A DNA stretch of 16,545 nt from Chloroflexota bacterium. GTDB lineage: Bacteria > Chloroflexota > Dehalococcoidia > GIF9 > UBA5629. Both the position numbers and the translations under genes were made by a program. Below are positions 6,892-13,864 of this stretch, piece by piece (the first letter of the stretch is position 1; each line of letters begins with the position of its first letter). Under the pieces are notes generated by a model. That model worked only from the letters and a program-made list of their open reading frames with translations. It was not told the origin of the DNA and ran no database searches. The stretch spans positions 669,102 through 685,646 of the forward strand of contig CP070642.1 in assembly GCA_020354105.1 (NCBI GenBank), read 5' to 3'.

Positions 6892-8097
6892 TTACGGAAT
6901 CGGACGTTCCTCAAGCGGCTTAAAGACAATTCCCGATTCCACACCTGGCAAGGGTGCCACCGGCTCAGTCAGCAAGAACTCACCCTTCTTTATCCACTCC
7001 TTCAAAACGCCGGCAATCTCCACTGCCCCCGGATAGCTGGAAAGAGAAGCAGTGGGAACTTCCTGACCCTGAACTTTTATTGTCCCATCCTTGAGCTCAG
7101 CATAGCTAACCTCAGTCAGAATGTCTGGCTTTCTCTGTGGATAAGCTTCGGAATAGTCGATCACAGGAGCAAAAATCTCAGCATCTGTAACTAATGTGTA
7201 GCGGAGCATCTCTTCCGACAGAACAGGTATAGGCACACCAATACCAACAGTCAAGGTACAGCCATAACCGAGAAAGCTAGTGCCCACCAGCCATTTGGGT
7301 TTCATTTGCTTCAAATCTCCGATAACGGCAAGTGTCCCAGCTCCCCTTTTCGGCACGCCATTATCGCCTCTCAGAGCATTAGGGTTATGCTGTGTTCCCT
7401 GCCAGGCAACATAGCCGATGCCACCACCGAGTAATATCTTAGTACCGATGCCAATGGTCTTATAATACGGGTCATTGAACAGCGGGGAAAGTTGACCGGA
7501 AGTTGAATAATTAGCATTACCTAACTTCGGTTTGAGCACCCCCATATAAGTATAAATAATCCGGTCGGACAGATTTACCGCCACATTGTAATTCTGATAG
7601 GCGTTCCTCACATTAAACAACACCGCCTCATTCATATCCTTGATATTAATCAAGGTTTCCAGTTTCTTCCTGGGATAGCAATCGGTGCCATAAGCAGTAG
7701 CTTCCAGCCTGACATCCTTGCCGGCCACAAGCTCCTCTATTACATGTCCACCGCCATATCTGAACTCGCCGGGATAGATTCTATTTTTGGGGTCATCATC
7801 AGGTAAAGCTGTTGCCCCCAGAAAGATGTCCACAGCGGCTATTCCTGTATAGGCAGGAACATCATTTAGATAGACCTTGCCTCCGCCAAGTTTAATTCTC
7901 GGCTTGGTATGCCCGACGTTAAAGTAAGCGCCCGATGAGCACATCGGCCCGAAGGTGCCAGTAGTCACCACGTCAACTTCTTTAGCCGCCTGGCTGATGC
8001 CCTTTTTCTTGGCGATATCGATTATCTCCTCAGCAGTAACCACTACTGCCTGACCTTTTTTAATTTTTTCATTAATTTCAGCAATCGTCTTTGCCAT
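6892..8097 (-). CDS. Homocysteine biosynthesis protein, COG1900/DUF39 (HcyBio)
   Basis: The 401-residue protein matches the COG1900/DUF39 family, which with a NIL-ferredoxin makes homocysteine from aspartate semialdehyde and sulfide, replacing acyl-homoserine sulfhydrylation. Characteristic segments are TTGTFGPMCSSGAYFNVGH (45-63), the glycine-rich IKLGGGKVYLNDVPAYTG (68-85) and GTKILLGGGIGYVAWQGTQHN. Cys53 (MCSSG) and Cys140 (TDCYPRK) lie in conserved positions and are the likely catalytic or sulfur-carrying residues. The CBS-domain tail of some archaeal relatives is absent. AGGAGG lies 9 bases before the ATG. The gene is 30 bases downstream of thi4 and 15 bases upstream of the ferredoxin gene. 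The cell should therefore need aspartate kinase and aspartate semialdehyde dehydrogenase, which are not in this window. Confidence 0.92.
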   Translation of the reverse strand: MAKTIAEINEKIKKGQAVVVTAEEIIDIAKKKGISQAAKEVDVVTTGTFGPMCSSGAYFNVGHTKPRIKLGGGKVYLNDVPAYTGIAAVDIFLGATALPDDDPKNRIYPGEFRYGGGHVIEELVAGKDVRLEATAYGTDCYPRKKLETLINIKDMNEAVLFNVRNAYQNYNVAVNLSDRIIYTYMGVLKPKLGNANYSTSGQLSPLFNDPYYKTIGIGTKILLGGGIGYVAWQGTQHNPNALRGDNGVPKRGAGTLAVIGDLKQMKPKWLVGTSFLGYGCTLTVGIGVPIPVLSEEMLRYTLVTDAEIFAPVIDYSEAYPQRKPDILTEVSYAELKDGTIKVQGQEVPTASLSSYPGAVEIAGVLKEWIKKGEFLLTEPVAPLPGVESGIVFKPLEERPIP

Positions 8098-8127
8098 ATC
8101 ACCTCACCTCCTAGAAATAAAGATGCA

Positions 8128-8895
8128 TTACCTGGCTTTCTTCAGCAAATCCATAGCCAGTTTGGCGACCTTTTCGCCTGATAGCAGCATGCCACCGAAG
8201 ACAGCCCCCATCCGTGGACTGCCGAACACGGCATTGGCCGCCATACCGGTAACCAGAAGACCAGGACAAACCTGTCGGGTGTTTGCCACTATTTCCTTTT
8301 CGCCAACTTCAGCCCACATTGACTTCTCACCTCGAACCTCCATCGCGGCTCCCGTTTTCCTGGCCACTATACGGCAAATCTCAGCATCATGACCTGTGGC
8401 ATCTATTACCAGCTTAGCCCTTATAGCCAGCGGGTCAATATGCAGGTTTGCCAGAGACACAGCACTCCAGTTCAGCACCAGGCCAGTTATTCTGTCATCT
8501 TCGCGAATCATCACATCCTCAACACTGAGTAAATTGAATATCTTCGACCCAGCCTTTAAGCAACGTGAGCAAAGCGTCGACACTGCCTCAACGGCATCAG
8601 CAACATAGTATCCTTTTTCATACTGGTTGGCTGAAATGTCTAACTCATCCAGAATCTCTTTAGCCTCATTCTGAACCACAATTCGATTAAACATTATGCC
8701 GCCACCCCACATGCCACCACCAACACTTAGTTTCCTTTCGAAAATAGCTACTTTTACCTTATTCTTCGCCAGATAGTAGCCAGCAACCATGCCTGACGGT
8801 CCGGCTCCGGCTATAGCCACATCCACATCCATCGAATCGAGCAAATCTTTCAGGTAACTCTCAGTTATTGCCTTAGATATAATTACTTCATCCAT
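8128..8895 (-). CDS. thi4: Thi4-type thiazole synthase, non-cysteine (sulfide-using) form
   Basis: The 255-residue protein is a Thi4/THI1-family enzyme, which builds the thiazole phosphate of thiamine from NAD, glycine and a sulfur source. It has the Rossmann dinucleotide motif VAIAGAGPSGMVAGYYLA (26-43), the GGGMWGGG loop (59-66), DATGHDAE (165-172) and the C-terminal GMAANAVFGSPRMGAVFGGM (217-236). Where eukaryotic suicide enzymes have the sulfur-donating Cys in a C-M-D-P motif, this protein has LHIDP with His152, as in archaeal enzymes that take sulfide and work catalytically with iron. The His assignment is from memory of the alignment. AGGAG lies 7 bases before the ATG. It leads the operon with the homocysteine genes. 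No TPP riboswitch was found in the 107-base gap upstream. Confidence 0.92.
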   Translation of the reverse strand: MDEVIISKAITESYLKDLLDSMDVDVAIAGAGPSGMVAGYYLAKNKVKVAIFERKLSVGGGMWGGGIMFNRIVVQNEAKEILDELDISANQYEKGYYVADAVEAVSTLCSRCLKAGSKIFNLLSVEDVMIREDDRITGLVLNWSAVSLANLHIDPLAIRAKLVIDATGHDAEICRIVARKTGAAMEVRGEKSMWAEVGEKEIVANTRQVCPGLLVTGMAANAVFGSPRMGAVFGGMLLSGEKVAKLAMDLLKKAR

Positions 8896-8926
8896 TGTTT
8901 AGCTCCTAATCACCCGGTTACAATCC

Positions 8927-8991
8927 TGTCACCCTGAGCGAAGCGAAGGGTCCCTGAGATTCTTCGTCTGCTACACTCCCTCAGAATGACA
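8927..8991. repeat. Dispersed imperfect-palindrome intergenic repeat
   Basis: A 65-base element is bounded by TGTCACCCTGAG (8927-8938) and CTCAGAATGACA (8980-8991), an inverted pair matching at 9 of 12 positions. The core carries AGCGAAGCGAAGGG and GAGATTCTTCG. The sequence resembles the abundant TCATTCTGAG-type intergenic repeats known from Dehalococcoidia and other bacteria. It separates hisS from thi4 and, if transcribed, could fold into a long hairpin. Only one copy is in this window, so its repetitive nature is from general knowledge. Confidence 0.7.
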
Positions 8992-9002
8992 ACAGCGAAA
9001 AA

Positions 9003-10265
9003 TCACTCCTGCGTAACCCTTGTGAGCAACTTAATAAGCTCCACTCGTGACACAGTCTTTTGCTCTCCAGTCATCATATTTCGTAAAGTTACCGCGCCGC
9101 TTTTCACCTCATCATCGCCGATAATCGCCACATAGTTACTGCCAAGGCTGTTAGCCTGCCTTAACTGGCCTTTTAAACTTCTATCTCCCGTAGCGGTTAT
9201 GGCCGCAATGTCGTCTTTGCGTAGAATTGAGGTAAGCTTCACCGCTTCCAACTTGGCTTCATTCCCAAGATGGGCAACAAAAACCGGCGGAGCCGGCAAA
9301 GCTGGCACGGCTATTTTCTGCTCTTTCAGGTTAAGCACAACCCGTTCCATGCCAGCAGCGAAGCCGATGGCAGGAACAGGCTTGCCCCCTAGTTCTTCGA
9401 TAAGGTCATCATATCGCCCACCGCCACCAAGGGCACTCTGAGCTCCATCACCCAGAGGCTGAATTTCAAAAACGGTCTTGGTATAGTAATCCAGACCACG
9501 CACCAGCCTGTGATTTATATCGAAGGGGAGCTTTAAAGCCTTCAGATATTCAACAACGGTCTCGAAATGCGACTTACAATCACGGCACAGATAGTCGGTA
9601 CTTTTCGGTGCCGCCTCTGCCACATCGTAGCAAGCAGTTTTCTTACAATCGAGCAAGCGCAACGGATTCTTTTCAAACCTAGCCTTGCAATCTGAGCACA
9701 AGCCGGACAGATGGGCAGAATAATAGCGCTTCAGGCTCTCCAGGTACTCAGGACGGCATGACTTGCAACCGATGCTATTTAAATAAAGATAAAGCCTACC
9801 CAGCCCCAATAACTCGAAAAATCGCCATGCCATCTCCACAATCTCAGCATCCAGAGCCGGGTCAGCATCGCCGATAGCCTCAAAGCCAAACTGGTAGTGC
9901 TGTCGGTAGCGCCCGGCCTGTGGCCGCTCATACCTGAAAATAGCAGCCAGGTAATAAAGCTTCACCGGCTGAGGCAAATTATCCATTCCATGCTCAAGGT
10001 AAGCCCGGCATACCGGTGCTGTCCCTTCAGGCCTGAGAGCCAGTAAATTGCCGCTCCTGTCTTCGAAGGTATACATCTCCTTGGTAACTATATCGGTGCC
10101 TTCGCCTATACTCCTGGTGAAAAGCTGCACATCCTCAAAAGCCGGGGTATCAAGGCGCTGGTATCCATAAAGCAGACACAGGGCAATTGCCCTGTCTTCA
10201 ACGTATCTCCAATATCCCTGCTCTTCAGGTAAAATATCCGCAGTACCCCGAGGCGCTTTATACAA
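9003..10265 (-). CDS. hisS: Histidyl-tRNA synthetase
   Basis: The 420-residue protein charges tRNA-His and has all class II marks: N-terminal APRGTADILPEE (4-15), motif 2 FRYERPQAGRYRQHYQFGFE (110-129), the histidine-binding LVRGLDYYTKTVFEI (254-268), motif 3 ALGGGGRYDDL ... PAIGFAAGMERV (278-309), and a C-terminal anticodon-binding domain from about residue 325. The start codon is TTG at 10265: it gives the expected N-terminus, and AGGAGG lies 10 bases before it. The insertion domain (165-232) holds three CxxC pairs (C167/C170, C190/C193, C227/C230) plus C207 and C212, probably a zinc-binding subdomain. It has its own promoter and lies upstream of thi4 across a repeat. Confidence 0.97.
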   Translation of the reverse strand: MYKAPRGTADILPEEQGYWRYVEDRAIALCLLYGYQRLDTPAFEDVQLFTRSIGEGTDIVTKEMYTFEDRSGNLLALRPEGTAPVCRAYLEHGMDNLPQPVKLYYLAAIFRYERPQAGRYRQHYQFGFEAIGDADPALDAEIVEMAWRFFELLGLGRLYLYLNSIGCKSCRPEYLESLKRYYSAHLSGLCSDCKARFEKNPLRLLDCKKTACYDVAEAAPKSTDYLCRDCKSHFETVVEYLKALKLPFDINHRLVRGLDYYTKTVFEIQPLGDGAQSALGGGGRYDDLIEELGGKPVPAIGFAAGMERVVLNLKEQKIAVPALPAPPVFVAHLGNEAKLEAVKLTSILRKDDIAAITATGDRSLKGQLRQANSLGSNYVAIIGDDEVKSGAVTLRNMMTGEQKTVSRVELIKLLTRVTQE

Positions 10266-10293
10266 GAAAGGTCTCCCTCCTTTAAGAAGCTAC

Positions 10294-10302
10294 ATTATAG
10301 CA
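10294..10302 (-). promoter_or_regulatory. Extended -10 promoter of hisS
   Basis: On the minus strand TGC-TATAAT (10302-10294) is a perfect extended -10 element located 28 bases upstream of the TTG start. The -35 region is poor, as expected for TGn-type promoters. The AGGAGG ribosome-binding site falls between it and the start. No T-box leader fits in this short space. Confidence 0.65.
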
Positions 10303-10384
10303 GATAGACTCGGCAAAGGCATTCCGATTACGAACAGGAAATCACATGTGAGGCAAGATGACTGCTATGAGGAATTTAACTCTT

Positions 10385-11182
10385 TTATTTGCCTTTCCAT
10401 TGGGGCGCTCTTTTCTCAAAGAACGACTTTATGCCTTCCTGGAAGTCCTCTGTCTTGCAGCTAAGCTGGAAGTTATAGCGTGTTGCCTCCCAATGGGCTT
10501 CCATACTACGCTCCAGCCCCATGTACATGAGCTGCTTTGCCATTTGCACTGCCAGAGGAGCGCCTCGCTGCATCTTCTTTGCCATTTCCATGGCTGCCGG
10601 CATGAGCTGGTCATCGGGAACAACCTGGCTAACCAGTCCTATTCTCAACATCTCCTGTGCATCTATGATCTCCCCGGAAAATACAAGTTCACAAGCCTTT
10701 GACAGACCTACTATTCTCGGCAGTAGATAAGTACCGGCACCTGTATCCGGGGTCATGCCTCTTAACACAAACACCTGCCCGAACCTGGCGCTCTCAGCAG
10801 CAATTCTGATATCGCAATGAAGAGCAAACTCGGAGGCAATACCCACTGCGGCACCATTAATGGCACATATAGTTGGTTTAGGTATGCTGTTGAAATACCA
10901 CAACGACTGGCGATATTCAGTGGAATTCTTTTGCTTCATATGCTGAATCTCTAGCTCTGACACTAATGGGACATCGCCTGAGATATCTGTACCAGCCGAG
11001 AACGCCCTACCCATGCCTGTCAGAACCATAACTCTTACTTTATCGTCTTTTCTAACCTCCTCTATAAGCTCTCCCAGTCTTCTCAGCATATCGTGTGTTA
11101 TGGCATTTAGCCTTTCCGGTCGATTCAGGGTAATAATCCCGACGCCGTCTTTCTCTTCATACAGTACCTGCTCCTTAGGCAT
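10385..11182 (-). CDS. Crotonase-family enoyl-CoA hydratase/isomerase
   Basis: An in-frame start exists at 11230, but the ATG at 11182 has a perfect ribosome-binding site (AAGGAGG, 5 bases before) and gives the normal N-terminus MPKEQVLYEEKDGVGIITLN, for 265 residues. The two oxyanion-hole segments are GMGRAFSAGTD (56-66) and NGAAVGIASEFALHCDIRIA (109-128). At the second acid position of crotonase (Glu in enoyl-CoA hydratase) it has Asp146 within RGMTPDTGAGTYLLPRIVG. The first Glu equivalent is not evident. This pattern is closer to PaaG-like isomerases than to a classical hydratase, so the reaction on the acyl-CoA is open. Its monocistronic-looking promoter and the following hisS promoter suggest separate transcription. 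Confidence 0.9.
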   Translation of the reverse strand: MPKEQVLYEEKDGVGIITLNRPERLNAITHDMLRRLGELIEEVRKDDKVRVMVLTGMGRAFSAGTDISGDVPLVSELEIQHMKQKNSTEYRQSLWYFNSIPKPTICAINGAAVGIASEFALHCDIRIAAESARFGQVFVLRGMTPDTGAGTYLLPRIVGLSKACELVFSGEIIDAQEMLRIGLVSQVVPDDQLMPAAMEMAKKMQRGAPLAVQMAKQLMYMGLERSMEAHWEATRYNFQLSCKTEDFQEGIKSFFEKRAPQWKGK

Positions 11183-11231
11183 ATTCACCTCCTTAAAAAA
11201 CAGATGCCTCCAGCCATTATTTGACAGCACA

Positions 11232-11240
11232 ATTGTAGCA
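11232..11240 (-). promoter_or_regulatory. Extended -10 promoter of the crotonase gene
   Basis: Minus-strand TGC-TACAAT (11240-11232) is an extended -10 element 49 bases before the ATG at 11182. It has the same TGC plus hexamer layout as the hisS promoter. It is divergent from the plus-strand promoter at 11281. Confidence 0.55.
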
Positions 11241-11280
11241 CAAAAGAGGGAGATATAAGAGCAGTATTATTAGGTAGCGC

Positions 11281-11310
11281 TTGACAAAAGGTGTATAATT
11301 TCACTAAATA
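11281..11310 (+). promoter_or_regulatory. Promoter for the untranslated element and/or the EEP gene
   Basis: A perfect -35 TTGACA (11281-11286) is followed after 18 bases by TAAATA (11305-11310). A perfect TATAAT also occurs at 11294-11299 with a poor -35, so the exact start is ambiguous. The palindrome CGTTAACG (11311-11318) lies at the expected start point. Confidence 0.55.
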
Positions 11311-11438
11311 CGTTAACGATAAGCTTAATAGAATATAGTAGCCAGTGGGGGCAAAGAAGCAGCGTCCGCAACGAGGTCACTTGGGCGCCGTGGAGCCAGT
11401 AGTGAAACCGACCACCGGTGGATGGTCGGTTTTTGTTT
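11311..11438 (+). ncRNA. Candidate small RNA or structured leader of unknown class
   Basis: Between the promoter at 11281 and the terminator ending at 11438 there is no credible coding frame. The roughly 120-base stretch is G+C-rich compared with its surroundings and can form local pairs: CCAGTG (11342-11347) with CACTTGG (11379-11385, one bulge), and the self-complementary GGCGCC (11384-11389). It resembles no riboswitch, 6S RNA or SRP RNA that I recognise. It could be a stand-alone small RNA or a leader controlling the EEP gene, which starts 79 bases after the terminator. Expression is inferred. Confidence 0.45.
11405..11438 (+). terminator. Intrinsic terminator before the EEP gene
   Basis: ACCGACCA (11407-11414) pairs perfectly with TGGTCGGT (11423-11430) around an 8-base loop, extended by A-T pairs and followed by TTTTGTTT. 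It is U-tailed only on the plus strand. The loop and stem also contain an alternative self-pairing CCACCGGTGG (11412-11421), which would break the terminator stem. Confidence 0.85.
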
Positions 11439-11516
11439 ACAAACGAGAACCATGAGAGTGCTGAAATGATAGTAGCCATGTTGCAAATCTTGGCTTTAAA
11501 TAAGATGAGGTGAAAC

Positions 11517-12488
11517 ATGCCGTACCGATATCAAATTGCTTTTTGGAACCTGGAAAACCTTTTTGACATCGAGGACTCGCCACGCCGCAACGACAAGCTC
11601 CAGCGAGCAATAGGGGATGACCTGGAAGGATGGACTCAGGCGCTATTGGACAGAAAAGTAAGCCAGCTGGCATCAATCATACGTCAGATGAATGACGGAC
11701 ATGGGCCGGACATCCTTGGTGTATGTGAGGTCGAGAATGAGTATGTAATGAATTTACTGGTTCAAAACCTCGCACCGCTAGGACGTAGCTATGCCGTCGC
11801 GCACCATGATACGCCTGACCAGCGCGGGATTGATGTTGGGTTCATCTATGACGCCAATCTCTTCAACGCTGACAAAAAGTTCAGCCATTTCGTCATGCGT
11901 CGCACCGCAACCCGGGATATCCTGCAAGTAAACTTCCTAACCACCACCAACCGTATCTTTGTGGTGGTCGGCAATCACTGGCCGTCGCGGAGCGGTGGAG
12001 CCCCAATAGCATCCGCAGGCTACCGTGCCATTGCCGCTGAAACACTCGCCTACTTTCACCAACGAATCCTAGAAGTGCTTGGAGCGGAGACACCAGTCCT
12101 GGCAATGGGCGATTTCAATGACGAGCCGTTTGACTCATCACTGGTGGACTACGCGCTCAGCACACGAAGCCGAACAAAGATGGTCAACGCCAAGGTCTCA
12201 CGTTTCTTCAACCTCATGTGGCCTATCATGGGACAGGAATTGGGAACATACTATTATAACAACTTCCCAAACGTTCTCGATCAATTTCTCGCCAACAAGA
12301 ACCTGATGAAAGGCAACGCGCCCATCCGGGTATTGCCAGATTCGGTTCAAATCATACGCTTCCCAGAAATGATTGACACGGGAGAATATCCGAAGCCAAT
12401 CCCATTCGGCGGAATGGGAAAACAAGTTAATAATGACGGCTTCAGCGACCATTTCCCGATTGCGGTCACGGTCGTTGAGCAGGACTAG
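11517..12488 (+). CDS. Endonuclease/exonuclease/phosphatase (EEP) family protein
   Basis: The 323-residue protein carries the complete EEP metal-dependent phosphodiesterase pattern: FWNLENLFD (9-17), CEVEN with a likely Mg2+-binding Glu71, QRGIDVGFIYD (102-112), NHWPSR (153-158), MGDFND (197-202) and C-terminal SDHFPI with His312 as the likely catalytic base. Enzymes of this fold cleave phosphodiesters in DNA, RNA, lipids or small phosphoesters. The closest pattern is the bacterial extracellular or secreted nuclease type, but no signal peptide is visible, so a cytoplasmic role is likely. GAGGTG lies 4 bases before the ATG. It follows a terminator-containing leader, and a transglutaminase-like gene lies 168 bases downstream on the same strand. 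The substrate is unknown. Confidence 0.9.
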   Translation: MPYRYQIAFWNLENLFDIEDSPRRNDKLQRAIGDDLEGWTQALLDRKVSQLASIIRQMNDGHGPDILGVCEVENEYVMNLLVQNLAPLGRSYAVAHHDTPDQRGIDVGFIYDANLFNADKKFSHFVMRRTATRDILQVNFLTTTNRIFVVVGNHWPSRSGGAPIASAGYRAIAAETLAYFHQRILEVLGAETPVLAMGDFNDEPFDSSLVDYALSTRSRTKMVNAKVSRFFNLMWPIMGQELGTYYYNNFPNVLDQFLANKNLMKGNAPIRVLPDSVQIIRFPEMIDTGEYPKPIPFGGMGKQVNNDGFSDHFPIAVTVVEQD

Positions 12489-12656
12489 TCACAAGGCATG
12501 ACTTCTGCTTGGCGGCAATAATTAACAGGCAGCCTAAGATGAAATTATCAACCTTTGGATATAAATCCGGAAGATTTAGAACATAAGATAAATGAAGTTG
12601 AGATTCAACGGCAGTAACTGAAACTAGTGTGAGATTTTTTAAGTACGAGCTCAATT

Positions 12657-13175
12657 ATGGATTTCTTTCTGAAATGGTGGCTTCGCACAGGACGCTGCGG
12701 TTGGTCGCGATTACGTCGCTGGCTATGTGAGCGCCGCTATCTGTCTATCGCGCTTCCGACAGTGAACTCGCTGACAGACATCGAAGATGCGCTAAGACAG
12801 GTCACGTGGACTATGGACGGGCCGTTGCATCTATATGATTGTATCAGCTACCCACAGACAACATGGACCAAGAAGCAGGACGACTGCGACGGCTTTGCCA
12901 GCCTAGCTGCCGAACTGCTCCATCGTCTGAACCCGGATTATAACCCGGTCTTGCTCACCGCTGTCCTACAGCCGGTTCAGAAAAGCCATACGGTCTGCGC
13001 CTTCACTGCCCCGCATGGTAGTCTCTTCTTTTTCGATAATTATTTATTACGACGTACTAATTGCCGGTCATATGATGAGATAGCGGCCAAAATCAGCCAG
13101 CAGGCTAAAAGGCTGGTCTGCTGGGACGTCAGAAATCCTTTCACGCTTGAGTTGCTTGAATTCCACAAACTGTGA
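12657..13175 (+). CDS. Small transglutaminase-like cysteine protein
   Basis: This 172-residue protein is not a family I can name, but it holds a papain/transglutaminase-like triad in the right order: Cys77 in KKQDDCDGFASLAAELL (73-89), His111 in KSHTVCAF (109-116) and Asp127 in LFFFDNYLL (123-131). The DDCDGFA signature is typical of transglutaminase-like cysteine proteinases. The N-terminus is rich in Trp, Arg and Cys (residues 5-27) and could be amphipathic; there is no clear signal peptide. The start at 12657 lacks a strong ribosome-binding site, so the next methionine (Met53) cannot be excluded, though it would remove conserved-looking sequence. It lies 168 bases after the EEP gene and converges on the nitroreductase with a 20-base gap. 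Confidence 0.75.
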   Translation: MDFFLKWWLRTGRCGWSRLRRWLCERRYLSIALPTVNSLTDIEDALRQVTWTMDGPLHLYDCISYPQTTWTKKQDDCDGFASLAAELLHRLNPDYNPVLLTAVLQPVQKSHTVCAFTAPHGSLFFFDNYLLRRTNCRSYDEIAAKISQQAKRLVCWDVRNPFTLELLEFHKL

Positions 13176-13195
13176 GCCGATAAACTGTAACAGGA

Positions 13196-13864
13196 TTAGC
13201 CACTATGCTCGAAGCCGCACCAGGTTGTGAAGCTATCGACAGGCTCACGGTCGCTTTCCAGTTTATTCGCCGGAAAATCCCGGTCTGGATAGCCGATGGC
13301 GATGCTTATTACTATGTTCTTTGACTCAGGTATAGCTGTGAATCTTCTAAGCACATCAGGAAACATTGTCCCCTGGTCTTCGATGCAGGTGCCGAGGCCA
13401 TACTCCAATGCAGCCAGGCATATGCTCTGGCAAAATGCCCCTATATCAAGCAACGCCAGCCATTCCGGTGCCGAGCTATCTATCGACAAAATTATAGCTG
13501 CTGGAGCATCAAAGAAACGGAAGCCTCTTTCCAGCCATTGCGCTCTTTTCTCTTTGTCCTCTCTGGCTATACCCATGAGCTTAAAGAGTTGAACCGCCAG
13601 GTCCACCTGGCGTTGTCTATGAACACCCTGATAAGAAATACTGCGCCAGGGTTCCGCTCCAGACATTAGCATCTCGATATTAGCCTTTCTCACCTTATCA
13701 AGCGTTTCGCCGGTAAGGACAGTGACCTCCCACGGCTGCGTGTTCATTGCCGATGGCGAACGCGTAGCCGTCTCCAGTACCTTCTTCAGGACTTCCATAG
13801 GCACCGACTCAGGCTTATATCCCCTTATGCTCTTACGCTTGCTTATGGCTTCACTTAGCTCCAT
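13196..13864 (-). CDS. Nitroreductase-family FMN oxidoreductase
   Basis: The 222-residue protein belongs to the NfsB/FRase-like nitroreductase superfamily, dimeric flavoenzymes that reduce nitro groups, quinones or related substrates with NAD(P)H. It has the N-terminal FMN phosphate-binding RKSIRGYKPE (10-19), the RSPSAMNTQPWEVTVLTG segment (35-52), DIGAFCQSICLAALEYGLGT in the middle helix, and a C-terminal IAIGYPDRDFPANK. AAAGGAG lies 8 bases before the ATG. It is convergent with the transglutaminase-like gene. The natural substrate cannot be read from sequence. Confidence 0.93.
   Translation of the reverse strand: MELSEAISKRKSIRGYKPESVPMEVLKKVLETATRSPSAMNTQPWEVTVLTGETLDKVRKANIEMLMSGAEPWRSISYQGVHRQRQVDLAVQLFKLMGIAREDKEKRAQWLERGFRFFDAPAAIILSIDSSAPEWLALLDIGAFCQSICLAALEYGLGTCIEDQGTMFPDVLRRFTAIPESKNIVISIAIGYPDRDFPANKLESDREPVDSFTTWCGFEHSG

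Noticed and set aside
8896..9002. Possible TPP riboswitch before thi4
   Set aside because: The conserved CTGAGA and ACCTGATCTGG-type elements are absent in the right order; the space is filled by the dispersed repeat.
11270..11518. Minus-strand frame of 82 codons in the 11.3-11.5 kb gap
   Set aside because: No ribosome-binding site or recognisable motif; it runs antisense through the terminator and promoter.
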